Positions 34,410 to 47,549 of a stretch of 64,000 bases of DNA are shown here, in pieces. The position numbers were made by a program, and so were the translations under genes. The notes under the pieces were generated by a model, which was given only the letters and a program-made list of their open reading frames with translations, made no database searches and was not told the origin of the DNA. The stretch is from Dillenia suffruticosa (taxonomy: Eukaryota > Streptophyta > Magnoliopsida > Dilleniales > Dilleniaceae): contig JAVTVX010000017.1 of the NCBI GenBank assembly GCA_033439265.1, forward strand, positions 13,166,001 through 13,230,000, written 5' to 3'. The number at the start of each line of letters is the position of its first letter. Position 1 is the stretch's first letter.

Positions 34410-36921
34410 TGTAATACCAGATAAAGAGAAAAAAAAATTTCTGAATTAGAGCTAAAAAGCCCTAATCTTTTTTTTTCCCCATTTTTCTCTCTCTCTCTCT
34501 CTCTCCCTCTCTCCCTCTTTCTCTCTTTCTCTTCTCCTCTGCCGCAGCCTCTCCCTTCTGCCACCTCACCCAGCCGCAGCGGACCTCGCTGCCGCGGACG
34601 CCACCCTCCCGCGAGCACGCCACTGCGCAGAACCTTCCTCTTGCGACCGTTGCTGCCTCGAGCCATCGCGAGCCTTGCGCGCGATCTCCTACGAGCCAGA
34701 GCTCAAGCCAACACGCGATCCCGCGCAAGCCAGCACGCGACCCAGCGCGACCCAGTGCGCGCCCCAATACTAGCCAGCGCGCGACACCTGTGCTAGTTAG
34801 TGCGACCCTCTGTGCGAGCGTGAGCCCTAGCCCGTGAACGGGCCAACCCACCATCTGCGAGGCCACTAGTGGCCCAAGGCTCAGTCCAGCCGCGGCCCAC
34901 TGCAACCCGCGGCCTATTGCGACCCGTGCACCCATTGTCGACCCACGAGCCCATTGCAGCCCGCGAAACCCGTTGCGGCCAGCAAGCCGGGCTGAGAGCA
35001 CGCGAGCCCACCAGCGGGCCAGCCCGCCAGCCGTGATGGCCAGCGAGCCCGCGACTAACTTTCCCCTTCGAGGGCTCACCTGCATCTTCTGTACTACAAG
35101 TAACGACTATATTTGGTTAAAATTCTAGAGTTTGGTGTTAGAAATTTAGTTGTTTCTAATATATTTAAAATTTGAAAATGTTACAGGTTTTAGACCAACC
35201 CGACGGGCGAACGACAGTTAGATCTGAAACCCGAGGAACCTTAGGTGAGAGAAACGCACTCACTTCACCGTGTGAATAAATTTTGTTGATAAAATCCTTT
35301 ATTAGGGTTTTATTTGATATAAAATTTGATAATTTGATTAGGTTTGTCTTTTGGAGAGTCGTTGAAAAATAGAGAGTGACCACCCTCCCTAGATAAGTGA
35401 GTGAAACTCTAATCTCTTGCATAAAATAGTAAAACGTGTTTTTTGCCGTGTTTTCGATAAAATATGTTTTGATATGCATTCGTTTGACGTATGATATTAA
35501 ATTTAAAAATCTGTTTTGTGATTTTTGAAGTGTCTTGAATTATATTTACAATAACTATGCATCCATGGTTTGAAATGAAACAATAATTGTGCCATTGCTT
35601 GAAAATGTATAAATTTCATTTTTATACCGTTGCATTGATATGCTGTTTTGAAATGAATTGATGAGACATATTGGCACGCAAATTTAAAAATGTTTTTGAT
35701 GAATTATGTGGGTTGGATGCCTACTAGTTATGCGATGATATGATTTTACTTGTGGGACGTTGTGTCCTGGGACGTTGTGCCTTGTGATACTATGGAATGT
35801 TGTGCCCTTGTGATACCATGATGATTTCGTAGCTATGAATGGCGTTTATAGAGGTACGGGTTGCCCGGATACACTTCTGCAGGAGGTATCTACAAACGTC
35901 ATTTATTCTAAAGGCTATAGGCGCGGTCGGTTGAACCCATGTAGGAGGAGGACATGTGTGATGCCACCGTCTAGCACCGGACGGGGTCCTATACACATTG
36001 ATGAGTTAGCCCCAGCGAACTCATGGCCAATGTCTGGATAGAGAGTGTTTAAAGTCTATGCATAATAAAACCCTCGATGCGCCTGACCTTGGTCACTGTT
36101 GACCTTTGCCAGGACAATTTTTGGCTCGCTCTGATATTACTTGATTTTAAATGGATGCATATATGCTTATTATCGTGTGATTGATTAAATGATTTCAAAT
36201 TGCTAACATATCATGTTTTGCTGCAAAATGTAAATTTTTGTTCCAGATGATATTATTTGACACTCCAATTATTCACCTATACTATTTATGCTTGATATTA
36301 TCCCCCTCACTCACTGAGTATCTTCCCATGATACTCACCCTTCCATTTTCTCTCTTCAGACAGGTTTATTGTGATAGAGCGAAGTTACAGACTCTATAGC
36401 GGATTTGGTGTTCCCGACGGTGAAATTTACTTTAAATAGAAATATGAAATCTTAATTTAGTTTCGACTCTGCGAGACTTTGACATTGAGATCCGTAGTTG
36501 GTCGTGTACTTATTTTGGGATGACTGTATAATTTAACTCTCATATTTCATTTGTATTGAGGCGATTGTACATATTTAAATATTACTTGGGAAAATTATTG
36601 TATATAAGATAAAAGTTAGATCCGCTCAGTGTGGCGGCTGTTCATGCTCTAGTTGAGCATGATAGTAGAGGTCTGTGGCTAGGACTACTAGAAATTTTAT
36701 AGTCTTGCATTGTCCTGGATATTTGGCTGTGGTGTTTGTTGATTTTGGAGAGGCCGTGATGGCCATTCATTTAAATTACAAGTTGATTTTGATTATACAG
36801 GTTTAATTGTACACGGGAAACTTTCGATTTATAGGGAGTTTTTGTTCGATTTTCTGTAAAAATACAGCCGGCATCCAGGGATAACGGGCGGCTGTTCACG
36901 ATCCCTGTTTGGGGCGTGACA
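34410..36921 (+). repeat. 3' LTR of gypsy F
   Basis: It starts TGTAATACCAGATAAAGAG and ends ggggcgtgaca. It is collinear with 26547-29100: CT tract at 34488-34528, CpG-rich block to about 35070, AT-rich remainder. The palindrome seen in the other LTRs is partly decayed here at 35825. Confidence 0.92.
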
Positions 36922-36924
36922 ACG

Positions 36925-37962
36925 TGGTTTAGGGCATTTGCTTTGGGAGATAGCTATGCTCGAGAGATATCTCCAAGACCATTATTATTATTTCTCAGAC
37001 TAGCTTGGTAGCACTCCAAGGAAGGCTCGAGCCAACACCAAGATTGAAGGTATTTGTGAATTGGAAAAATATGGAAACCTTTGCCGTTCCGTCCTTGATC
37101 ATGGTAAACCATTATCAAAAGTTATAATTTTGGCAACCTTATGGATTTCGGAAAAAATATGAATGTAAATCGGATATATAAATTTTATTTTTCATGATTT
37201 ATTTAAATTCATTTAAACTTGATGTTTAGTAAGAAATTATAGAATTTATAGATCTAATGACAATGGTTTGAAATTATATTTGATATGTTCATAATCACCA
37301 ATCATTTATTGTTATAATTTGTCACTCCACTCACTGAATATTGTTTGTACACATCACTCTTATTTCTATTTTTTTTAGAGGATATTTAGTTGAGAGTTAT
37401 GGTCGTCTAGTACCGGACTTGGGTAGACCACTTTCGGGGACTTCTTTAGTATAAAATTTTGTTTTCATTTGAGATATTTATTAGTGGATCCAAGTTGAGG
37501 CAAATTTTGTAACTGTTTTGGAAACCAACTTAGTATTATGGTTTTTCTTTTCATGTGAGATTTGGTTATGATTTGTCTACTTAAAATGAGAATCTCTATT
37601 TTATTTTTTTGAAAATTTTTGGAAATTGTGATTGGTAGAATTTGATGTGAATCTCTTGAGTAGAGATTTATTTTATATTTGTGGATTTGATTAGAATAGC
37701 CAATTTGGCCTCGTGGATGTATTTGGGTTTGAATGGTCAGGTTTGCCTTATGCATGTATGTTTTGAACAGGAACGGACTGGGTTAATTCTTTTGTTGTGT
37801 GATGAATGCATGTTGATTTGCTAAAAATGTTAGATTATTTTTGAAAAAGTTGATTGATATCATGAATGCCTTGCGGTACTTTGGTGTACAATTTAGCCTC
37901 ACCAGTATTCTGAGAGAACGCGGCAGTTGTCGCGTGCTCGATCTAAGGGCCTGAGCATGACA
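36925..37962 (+). repeat. LTR of gypsy E, right piece
   Basis: This continues the LTR cut by gypsy F. It is AT-rich and ends gagcatgaca a few bases before a primer site. The phrase tccactcactgaatattg near 37325 resembles cactcactgagtatctt in the gypsy F LTR (28491), a known-position match for related LTRs. Confidence 0.7.
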
Positions 37963-37969
37963 ATTTTAT

Positions 37970-37981
37970 TGGTATCAGAAC
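37970..37981 (+). other. Primer-binding site, gypsy E
   Basis: tggtatcagaac, one base off the initiator-methionine tRNA complement, follows the LTR end. Confidence 0.75.
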
Positions 37982-38099
37982 TTAAACTCTTATTTTCTAA
38001 AAGTTTAAGATATTTTAAATATTTTTAAAAGTTTTCAATTGTTTTCAATTATTTTAAGTTTTGATATTTAAAGTGTTTTCAAATGATTTTTAAAGCGGC

Positions 38100-40486
38100 T
38101 CCTATGAGTCCTAGGAAGTGGAGTTATATCTAGGTATGAGTGCATTTATCAAATATCAGCATATGATATAATCAAAAGTAAGAGATTTGTCAAATAACAT
38201 CTGAGAGAGAATGGAGAGATGATGAACAGAGACAAGAGCCTTAGTCCTAAATTCCCCGTATTTCTGATTCCACATGGACTAGATTGTTATCAGACCTTGG
38301 ATAGGTTGCTAGTTATAGTTGGCACTATGTCATGGGATATAAATAGGATGACAACTAGATTGTCTTAACCAATGATATGAAGTAAGACTGCAGGTGTTCC
38401 TCCAATTACTTAAATCACTACTACGCCTTCAACTACATCAGGCCACTCGTGTCTCCAACTCCAATAGTCAACATTTAATCAAATCTGGCCAAATTATATA
38501 GATAATAGAGTCAAAAAGTATAGAAATGGATATAGGGATACGAAAAGTAGATATGTCTCCTAAGAGAACTATCGGTTCTAGAAATTGATAGCTGAGTTTA
38601 GAAAAACAAAATCAATAATTTTTCAGGGGAGTAATGATCTCTAGGGTTGTAGAGTATTTCAGTGTTAAGTTGTCGAAACTTTTCTATAAATTCATGATAA
38701 CATAAGGGTACAAGGTTAGAATTATCACTTGTTACCCGAAGAAAGATCCCTACGATTGGTGGAATGTAGAGTTATGGGACTCTGATATGAAAGTAACTTT
38801 CAAGGTGTCATTTGAGATAATTTTACAAAAATCTATCATGAGAGATATGTACCTATCTATATTAGATATCAAAAAATATCTAAATTTCTGGACTTGTAAT
38901 AGAGTTGTTAGACTGTTAATGAGTATGTGACCACTTTGCCCAAATTTTTAATGCATACCCAAGAGTTAGTTAAAATAGACAAAATAGAATAAAGAGGTTC
39001 ATCGAAGGATTAACATCTTTTTTTTCTAGAAGTATTTAGTAGCTCAACTCTTTACTACTTCTAAAATCTAGAAAAAATAATTTAAATGCTTTGGAATTGG
39101 TTGCTAAGGACAAGCATGATATGTTACAAGGAAAAAGATCTATAAAAATTCAAACTTCAAACAAAAGAAGAAATAGGGAAAATAGAAACAGTATGAGAAA
39201 TGTGAGAGCTCCGATTAGAGGCTATTATGTTTTAGTTGTTGGAATATCCATGCAGGATTATGCAATGAAGTGATAAGACCTTTCTCACATATTTTCATAT
39301 GGGCTACCATACCTTGTGTTATCTTTTTAGCCCACGCTGCCATAATATGTCTCTTTATTGCATGTTGTATCATTCAGACCTATACCTCCTCATTAGTCAA
39401 CACTTCCTCGAGTTCTAAGGACAATGCCACCTAAACCGGTTGTATCACCATAGCTAAAATAAAAACAAGCTCGAGATATACCATCAGACCTAAGAGGTGA
39501 GGCTGGAGTTTACGTAGTTATTGTTTGTAGGTTAATGTTTTACCAAATGAGATTACAGGTAAGTTGCGGTTATTTTCTTATGATATACTTGTTTTAATCG
39601 ATCCAAGTACTGTAAAATTATTAGTTTCACTAGTAACATGTATTTACAACAAGACTCCGAACCATTAGAATAGTGATTGTAGTTATCGAGATTTATAAAA
39701 TTTGAGGTTATAGGGGTATGATTGTAATATCGATTTGTTGCCATTAGAGTTGATGGATTAGATATATTTATGTGTAAAATGGCTATTACCCAACTATACA
39801 TTGGTTAAATGATATTGAAAAATTGTTAACTTTTTATCACTAGAATAGCCATGGATTTTGTTTGTCAATAATAGATTTGTTAGAATTTCAGTTATATGTT
39901 TTATTTGAATAACTAGGAAGCTATCTAAAAGTTGTTATGAATATTTAGTCTTTTTCAATAAGGTTAGGGATGAGCAAACTTGTTGTTTAACATACCAATG
40001 GTCTAAGATTTTCATAATGTATTTCTTGATGACTTATCAAAAAGAGATTTCATTATTGATTTTATATTAAATACTACACTTATTTCTATAGATTTATAAA
40101 AAATGACACTAGTTGAATTGAAAGAGTAGAAAACTCCATTATATAAACTTGTGGAATGAGAATTTGTTTATTCTATTGCTTTTTCTTAATCTGTACTAGT
40201 ATCACTTATGAATTTTTGAGATAACTTATGGAATAAGGATGATTCCTTAAGAATATGTATTGACTGTCGAAAGTTGAATCAAGTTACTATCAATAATAAA
40301 TACCTTTGTGAAGAATTAATGGTTGTTTGAATAATTGAGCGATACCACAATCTTCTTAAAGTTAGAACTTAGATTAGGTTATTCGCATATTATGGTTTGG
40401 GAGGGAGAATGATATTCCAAAGATAGTTTTTCATGTTTTCTATAATTAGTATGAGTTCTTGGTGATACCATTTATGTTAACAAATG
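38100..40486 (+). pseudogene. Degenerate gag and pol start of gypsy E
   Basis: Only scattered gypsy wording survives: gag-like text near 38640-38960, protease-to-RT linker-like text, and RT-like DSLRICIDCRKLNQVTINNK near 40230-40310. Dozens of breaks. The CACTA element starts at its right edge within the RT region. Confidence 0.6.
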
Positions 40487-40489
40487 ATT

Positions 40490-40503
40490 CACTACAAAAA
40501 AAG
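40490..40503 (+). repeat. CACTA terminal inverted repeat, left
   Basis: CACTACAAAAAAAG, preceded by the target duplication ATT. The exact reverse complement is at 52362-52375. Confidence 0.95.
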
Positions 40504-40529
40504 ACAAATTTTGCAACAAAATTTGGGAC

Positions 40530-41285
40530 GAAATTGGAAGAAAAATTCGTCGGAAAACACATTTGCGACGAATTTTGCAACAAATATTTTTTCGTCGCTA
40601 ATAAGTTGTCGCAAAAATTTGGGACGAAAAATTAATTATTCGTCGCAAAAATTTGCAACAAATATTTATATGTTCGAAAATTTGTCGCAAATTTGCAACG
40701 ACATTTGCGACGAAAACGTTTTCGTCGCAAAATTAGCGACAAATATTTTTTTCGTCGCTAATTTTGCGACGAAAACTTTTTCGTCGCAAAATTTGCGACG
40801 AAAAGATTTTCGTCGCAAAACTTTGCGACGAAAAATGCCTTTGTCGTTAAATTTGCGACGAAAAAAATATTCGTCGCAAATTTTGCGACGAAAAAAATAT
40901 TCGTCGCTAATTTTGCGACGAAAAAAATATTCGTCGCTAATTTTGCGACGAAAAAAAATTCGTCGCTAATTTTGCGACGAAAACTTTTTCGTCGTAAAAT
41001 TAGCGACGAACAGATATTTCGTCGCAAATTTCCAACAAAAAATTTTATTGCAAACTTTGCGACGAATAATTATTCGTTGCAAAATTCGTAGCAAAATTTA
41101 GCGACGAAGATTATTTCGTCGTAAATTTTCGGACGAATACTATTTTCGTCGCAAAATTTGCGACGAATACTATTTTGTTGCAAAATTGCGACGAATCTTT
41201 TTTCGCCCCATATTTTTGCGACGAAACAATATTTGTTGCTAAATTTGTCACGAATATTATATGTTTTACAACGAATATAAATTCT
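40530..41285. repeat. Left subterminal array of TTCGTCGC/GCGACGAA motifs
   Basis: About 750 bases hold dozens of copies of ttcgtcgc and its complement gcgacgaa, often as head-to-head pairs joined by a-t-rich spacers (for example gcgacgaaaaaaatattcg). In En/Spm, subterminal repeats bind the TNPA protein; the same role is inferred here. The right end carries the same motif at 51745-52360. Confidence 0.9.
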
Positions 41286-41557
41286 ATTATAATATTTGGA
41301 CAAAATTTACGTGCTCACCCAACCTTATCAACAATATTATCATCCAAATCATTTTTAATATAAAATTTAAACAATCTATACTCATAATTATAACTACCTA
41401 TTCAATAAGATCAAAAAATTAAACATGTAACAAGTAATCATATTTATAATATCTAACCAAAAAGCAACATCAAAACTAAATAAGTTGTCGGAATATCTAT
41501 GTTCAAGCATAAAAAAAAAAAAAAATCAATATAACAGTAACATAACAGTTCACAATC

Positions 41558-43510
41558 TCAAGTATGACCTCCACCATCACCATCATCATCATCATCATCA
41601 AAAAAATCATCACCCTCATCACCAACACCCTCATCACCATCGCAAGCATTATCAGGAGGAGAAATAAAAGGGGGAATCTGATTTGGAGCGGAGAATAACT
41701 GAAGATGCTGCATGATTAACATTTGTTGCGTGCGGACCTCGTGCAATTCTTGCGTGTGCTTTGCTTGAAGTTCACTGAATGCCTGATCTCTTTTCAGTAG
41801 CAAGTTCTTCAATTGGCTCACCTCTTCATTCAATTGATTTATTTGTGCTCTAACTGCTGGTGGTGTGGAAGCAGATAAACCGGCGTTTTTGTATGTTCTG
41901 CTCAAAGAACCTAGCCCAACTACTCTACTCCCTTTTCGTCCACCAGTCACCTCAAGCCATGTATTCATGTTATCAACAGATGGCTCAGATCCGCCAGCAT
42001 CATCACTAGCACTCGAATTTCTACATGCTAGCTCGTCATATTTCTCCTACATTGTCATGACAACAATTAAAATAAAATTATAATAACATTATAATTCAAA
42101 CACATAATGAAGGAAAATAAATAATTTTGTAACATAAATCATGACACCATATAGGATCTAAATTATGAACATTCATATTAACATTAAATAAGTTGAAATT
42201 TGAGGAAAAAAAAGTAAAAGAGAATCTGTAGCAAGTAATTCATTAGAAATCAAAGAATCAAGTCAACAATAAAAATAAACTTGGGAGAGACTAACATAAA
42301 GAAATCATCTTCATACATCGTTATGATATGCTCAACATAAAATATTCATATTAACATTGAAAATGTAGATAAAGTAATTGATAAAATTGAAATTACAAAC
42401 CTTAATTGCTCTAGCTCTCTCCCCGCTCCAAGTCTTGTCTTTTTTCTGAAATGTGCGCGTGAAAGTATCTATGAATGAAGGCTCGGTCCCTATTTCCTTT
42501 GCCTAAAATAAAAATACACTATTACAATTAATGATATACTTTAAAGTAGATAAAAAAAATTAATATTTGTATAAAATTACCAATCTATTTCTATGTTCAC
42601 CGATAGTGATCGAGCCTCCCGCATACGTCGCAGACGATTCCCCTGAATTATAAGATCGATTTTTTTTATTTTGCTCACTCCTTCGTTGACTCTCCTCCGA
42701 TTCCCAAAAATTAAGAATCCTGCCCCAATTTTGCTCGGTGATGCAGTTGGGCTTTTTTGCATGTCTCTTTGCATGATTTAAAACGTGTCGAATGTGATCG
42801 CCACATTTTTTCTTCCAAATCCTTCTTACTTCCAATTCTTCAGTCTCGTCCCAAGTGAATACTCGCTGCAATGGAAAGCAAGCAATAACTTATAAAGCTA
42901 TTAACTTCATTTCATATATAAACTGATTGGGATAAGTTACCTTAAACTCGTTCCACCATAGTTCTTTTGTTTCATCCGGAGTGCTTGTGTAAGACATCGA
43001 AGCCCCTCCCCAATGATTATTCACAATTCTATTCAGCTCGTGAATAACATGTACAGAATTTGTAAATCTATCGTAAAGTTTCAAACAAACAATGTTAAAT
43101 AAATATGATAGTTAAAAGAAGAAATTATTTCATAAATAAAAAAAATAATACATCTAAAAATTTAAAATTTAGTACTTACGAATCTCCATATGGGGCTATT
43201 ATCTCTCGATTGTCTTCTCTATCGGCATGCAACTGTTCCACCGAAGGGACTGCTGAAGGTACATTGCTAGCGATGTGTTGAGAGTGTGAAGGGCCTGCAA
43301 TAGAAGGGGGAGGCGAAGGTACGTTGCCGGCAAGGGAATGCGATTGCGAAGCTGCCGAAGCGGACTGCGATGGTGAAGAGCGTGAATTTCCATCCGAATT
43401 GCGTCTATGGCCGCCACGTCGAAACTGTCAACCATATTACAATTTAAACAAAAAAATGTAAATTGCATATTCATCATATACCTAATTAAGAATATGAATA
43501 AACTTACCAT
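41558..43510 (-). CDS. CACTA accessory protein, Plant transposase Ptta/En/Spm family (TNPA-like), six exons
   Basis: Predicted exons in reading order: 43510-43508, 43424-43180, 43067-42941, 42865-42581, 42502-42401 and 42046-41558. All have GT-AG introns and phases that add up to 417 codons with stop. The first exon is the ATG alone, directly followed by GTAAGT. The N-terminus is Arg/Ser/Pro-rich (FRRGGHRRNSDGNSRSSPSQ). The family core holds VIHELNRIVNNHWGG, TKELWWNEFK, RVFTWDETEELEVRRIWKKK, HAKKPNCITEQNWGRILNFW and EPSFIDTFTRTFQKKD. A coiled-coil (INQLNEEVSQLKNLLLKRDQ) and an acidic tail follow. TNPA-type proteins bind the subterminal repeats and assist the transposase. Exon 1 is the least certain part. 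Confidence 0.8.
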
Positions 43511-43774
43511 ATTTAATTTGATAAATTATTTCCGACGAAACAAGGTACCAATATGTGAAGAAATTTTCTTGAATGACCTATACAAAAAAAAAGATAGTAT
43601 ATTAACAAATTCAATATATAAATTTAAGAATAAGAATGTAAATAAACAAGAATTTTTTTTAAGAAATTTGCAAAAAATACGTGTCGACTAACTTACCCAC
43701 TTAAAAGAAATATATTATCATATATCACGAAAAATATATGAAATTTATTATATGAAGAGAACAAAATTTACCCG

Positions 43775-46700
43775 TCAACAAAAATCATAATCGTCATTGT
43801 CATCCTCATCGTCATCATGCGTCTCCAAATTAGACTCTTCAACATCATTTTCATCATCCTCTTCATCATCTTCATCAGAATCCTCATCCTCATCATTTGT
43901 CTCAAAATTAGATTCTTCATCATCTTCTTCATGAATTTCACTTGCATCCACATCTATCACTACTCCGCTAGGATCTCGTAACGTAGGAATATTATATTCC
44001 TCGGTCTGAACTGTATTGACAACTTGCTCTTGTTGATATGCTGTTTCTTCCCAATGTTCTTCAATTTTTTTCCGTGCTTTCGTTTTAAAAACAGCCCACC
44101 AATCAATTTTGTCACGTTTGAAACTAGGATATGAAGCATAAAATACTTGAATCGCTTGTTGTGCCAACACAAATGGTTCATATCTTTTATACAATTTTTT
44201 ATGATTTATTTCAACCAAATTAAACTGTGGATGCACTTTCATCCCTTTCACAGGGTCAAACCAGCGACACATAAATAAAACAACCCGTAATGCTGGACCA
44301 GGGTACTCTACCTCAACGATTTCATCCAACAAACCATAAAAATCATTTTGACCTCCACCATCATTGGATGACTGAACGCAAACTCCACTATTCATTGTCG
44401 TTTTGCCCACTCCATATTCTTCAGTATGAAATTTATACCCGTTTATAAAATAGGATGGCCAAGTTAGTACCATTGCTTTTGGACCCCATGACAGATGGAT
44501 TAACAATTCTTGCTGAAGTTGAGCTTGATTATCATGGACCTAAAGTTAAGTAAATATGTTAAAATATTTTAACATAAAATTTTAAATAATTGATAGTCAA
44601 CTTACATATTTTTTGAACCATGGTGCAAATTCTTCATCGCAGTAACGATCAAACTCATGTCTCGAAAGTTGAGAATATACATTTTGGAAAATTCTACCAT
44701 CAAAGGAAATAATATTTATCACACATAATGTACGACATAAGAAATATATAAAATAAAAAATATACACTCACTCGAAAAATGGTGTCACTTCTGGACAGTT
44801 CAGTAAAATATATGTGTGGGCTGCCCTCCATTCTTGATCAGTTAAATATCTACGCTTACATGATCCACTTGGTCGACCAAGGTAGTTAAAAATTGAGAAT
44901 GAATTCTCATTTGGATCAATAGAACCCTCATCATTTCTTCCCGGTCTCCGCCTCTTGCACTGAACGTGAGGCTCAAAATAATATGATGCAAACGTTGTTA
45001 CTTCCTCCACAATATATGCATTGACAATAGAGGCTTCAACACGTGCCTTATTTTTAACTTTCTTCTTCAAATGATATAGGAATCTAATTGTAATAAAAAA
45101 AAATGTTTTAGAAATTTATATGTAATGAAATTACGAAATTTATATGCCTTCATAACGAAGAAAAAAAGATGAAAACTCACCTTTCAAATGGATACATCCA
45201 TCTAAATTGGACAGGACCTCCAACTTTCGCCTCATATGGCAAGTGAACCAAAAGATGTTCCATGGAATCAAAAAATGACGGGGGAAAAATCCTTTCTAAA
45301 TTACACAAAATTATTGGGATCTCTCTCTCAAACATCTCCATGTGTGAATGTTTCAACACTGTCGAGCAAATATCATGAAGAAAAATACTTAGCTCCGTAA
45401 TGGCACCCCAAACAAAATTCGGTAAGAGTTCCTTAAAAGCAATAGGAATTAATCTTTCCATAAATATATGGCAATCATGACTTTTCAAACCAATTAACTT
45501 GCATTCCTTTAAATCGACACATCTTCCAAGATTTGAGACATAACCATCAGGAAATCTCAATGATTTCAACCATTCACAAACAAGCCGTCTCTGATCCTTA
45601 TTCAATGTATAAACTGCCTTCGGTTTTGGTCCCCTACTACTTTCATCGACATCAAGAGTGGGTCGTTTACAAATGAGTCGCATATCTTTTCTTGCATTCA
45701 AGTTATCTTTCGTTTTCCCAGTGATATCCATCACTGTATTTATCAGATTATCAAAGACATTCTTCTCGATATGCATTACATCGAGATTATGATGAACCAA
45801 CAGTGTCTTCCAATACGGTAAATCCCAAAATAAACTTCGTTTCGTCCATTTATGCGAATGTCCATAGCCATATGTTGTACAATGTGGCTCTTCAATAACA
45901 GATGGAAAGTTAATGACTCTATGCCAAATTTGTTCACCGGTTAATCTCAGTGGAGGAGGTGTTCTTTCATTTCTATTCTTAGTGAATTCATCTTTATTTC
46001 TTCTGAATTTATGATTTAACGGTAAAAATTGTCTATGGCAATCAAAATAACTCGCTTTCTTCCCATGTTTCAATCTGAATGATTTTGATCTCTCCAAACA
46101 AATTGGACATCCTAAAATCCCTGCGGTACTCCATCCTGATAACATACCATACGCAGGAAAATCATTAATGGTCCAAAGAAGAGCAGCCTTCATTACAAAC
46201 GTCTGATTAGTATGAACATCATATGTAGGAACACCTTCATCCCATAGTTGTTTCAACTCCGCAATCAATGGTTGCATGTAAACATCTATTAATTTCTTTG
46301 GATTTTGCGGGCCAGGCACAACCAATGTTAAAAACATATACGGTGCCTTCATACACATACCGGGTGGAAAATTATACGGAGTTAAGATAACTGGCCAACA
46401 TGAATAATTTCTTCCTGATTTACCAAATGGTGCAAATCCATCAGCACAAAGACCTAATCTAATATTTCGAGTCTCTCTCGCGAACTCATGATATGTTCTA
46501 TCAAAATATTTCCACGCTTCTGCATCTGAAGGATGACACATTAACCCCTCTTCTGTTTCATGATTTGCATGCCAGGTCATGTGTTTAGCTGTGGTCTCAG
46601 ATGCATAAAGTCTTTGTAACCTAGGAGTTAAAGGCAAATAAAACATTTGTCTGTATGATTTACGCTGCTGAGTACGACCCGACCTCCGAGAATTCTTGTA

Positions 46701-47549
46701 TCTACTTTGATTACAGAATTTACAAAATTCTGCTTCTTTGTCATCTCCCCAAAATAGCATACAACCATCTCTGCAAACATCTATTCTCTGTACTGGAAGA
46801 CCTAATTCTTTCACAAGCTTTTTCATACTATAGAAGTCATTGGGCATAATATGATCACGCGGCAATACTTCTCCAATAACTTGAACAAAATCATTAAAAC
46901 AATTCTCAGACACATTATGCTCTGCCTTGACATTCAACAATCTTGCGGTTAGAGATAGTTTCGTATGGCTATCACAACCAGCCCACAAAGGTTCATCTGC
47001 AGCTCTTAAGACTTCCTGAAATTGGAGAGATGATTCATTTGACAGATTTTGATCAACACCTACTACTTCTACCTCCTCCAATGGTGATGCATAACTAGTA
47101 TACCCATGTTCAAATGTTGGAACAAAACTAGAACTTGCAGCGCTTGGATCAGGAACAAAATTCGGACCCACTGCATCAATTACCATCCTCTGATACGGAT
47201 TCAATTGTTCATAATAACTCCGATCCCCACTAACTGAGAATTGTCTATTTCGTCCATACTCTTCATCAGAAATGAATGGTTCACCATGGCATGTCCAATT
47301 ATAGTAATTCGGGGTAAAACCAACTCTACAAAGATGTTCCCTAACTTTATCACACTCCAAAAATTTACCATTCCGACACCTTCTACACGGACACCTTAGC
47401 TTATTCCCATCCATAAAATCAACTTGAGTACAAGCAAAATGTAAAAATTGCTCCAACCCAAATATAAATTCATCAGTTAAACCCCGACGATCAGATAAGT
47501 TCTTCTTATACATCCAACTTCTTTCGTTCTGCATTTTCCCTGTCTCCAA
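43775..47549 (-). CDS. CACTA transposase, TNP2/TNPD type, four exons
   Basis: Exons in reading order: 47549-45181, 45083-44772, 44693-44606 and 44539-43775. All introns are GT-AG and the phases add to 1178 codons with stop. Domains: Transpos_assoc (about residues 8-90; SWMYKKNLSDRRGLTDEF, LRCPCRRCRNGKF); the TNP2 transposase core (about 250-600; LCADGFAPFG near 370, NDFPAYGMLSGWSTAG near 461, HNLDVMHIEKNVFDN near 586) with candidate catalytic acidic residues; DUF4218 (about 690-810, crossing the first intron); DUF4216 (about 930-1010; YPGPALRVVLFMCRWFDPV). The tail is strongly acidic. The enzyme cuts the CACTA ends. Its length and domain order are those of full TNP2 proteins, and no break was found. 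Confidence 0.9.

Larger units (their letters stand above)
26547..36921 (+). mobile_element. Gypsy F: Ty3/gypsy chromovirus (Tekay-like), all parts present, broken
   Basis: This 10.4-kb element has LTRs of about 2.5 kb, primer site, gag, intron-like spacer, protease, RT, RNase H, integrase, chromodomain-like end and polypurine tract in order. It is inserted in the LTR of gypsy E. The LTRs differ at roughly one base in 10 to 12 by eye, much of it at CpG sites. Around ten breaks lie in the coding part. It is sister to gypsy A by shared LTR-end and pol wording. Confidence 0.92.

Noticed and set aside
41070-41303. Frames reading repeated FVAKF and DENS peptides in the left CACTA end (also 40484-41027)
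   Set aside because: They read through the subterminal GACGAA motif array; the peptide repeats mirror the DNA motif.
41485-41667. Frame with a run of histidines (HHHHHHHHH)
   Set aside because: It is the opposite strand of the Asp-coding tract in the acidic tail of the CACTA accessory protein.
43199-43510. Frame beginning MVSLFIFLIRYMMNMQF with a later MVDSFDVAAIDAIRM part
   Set aside because: It runs through the predicted first intron and is in the wrong frame relative to the family protein; the other frame gives the Ser/Pro-rich N-terminus and joins the conserved exons in phase.
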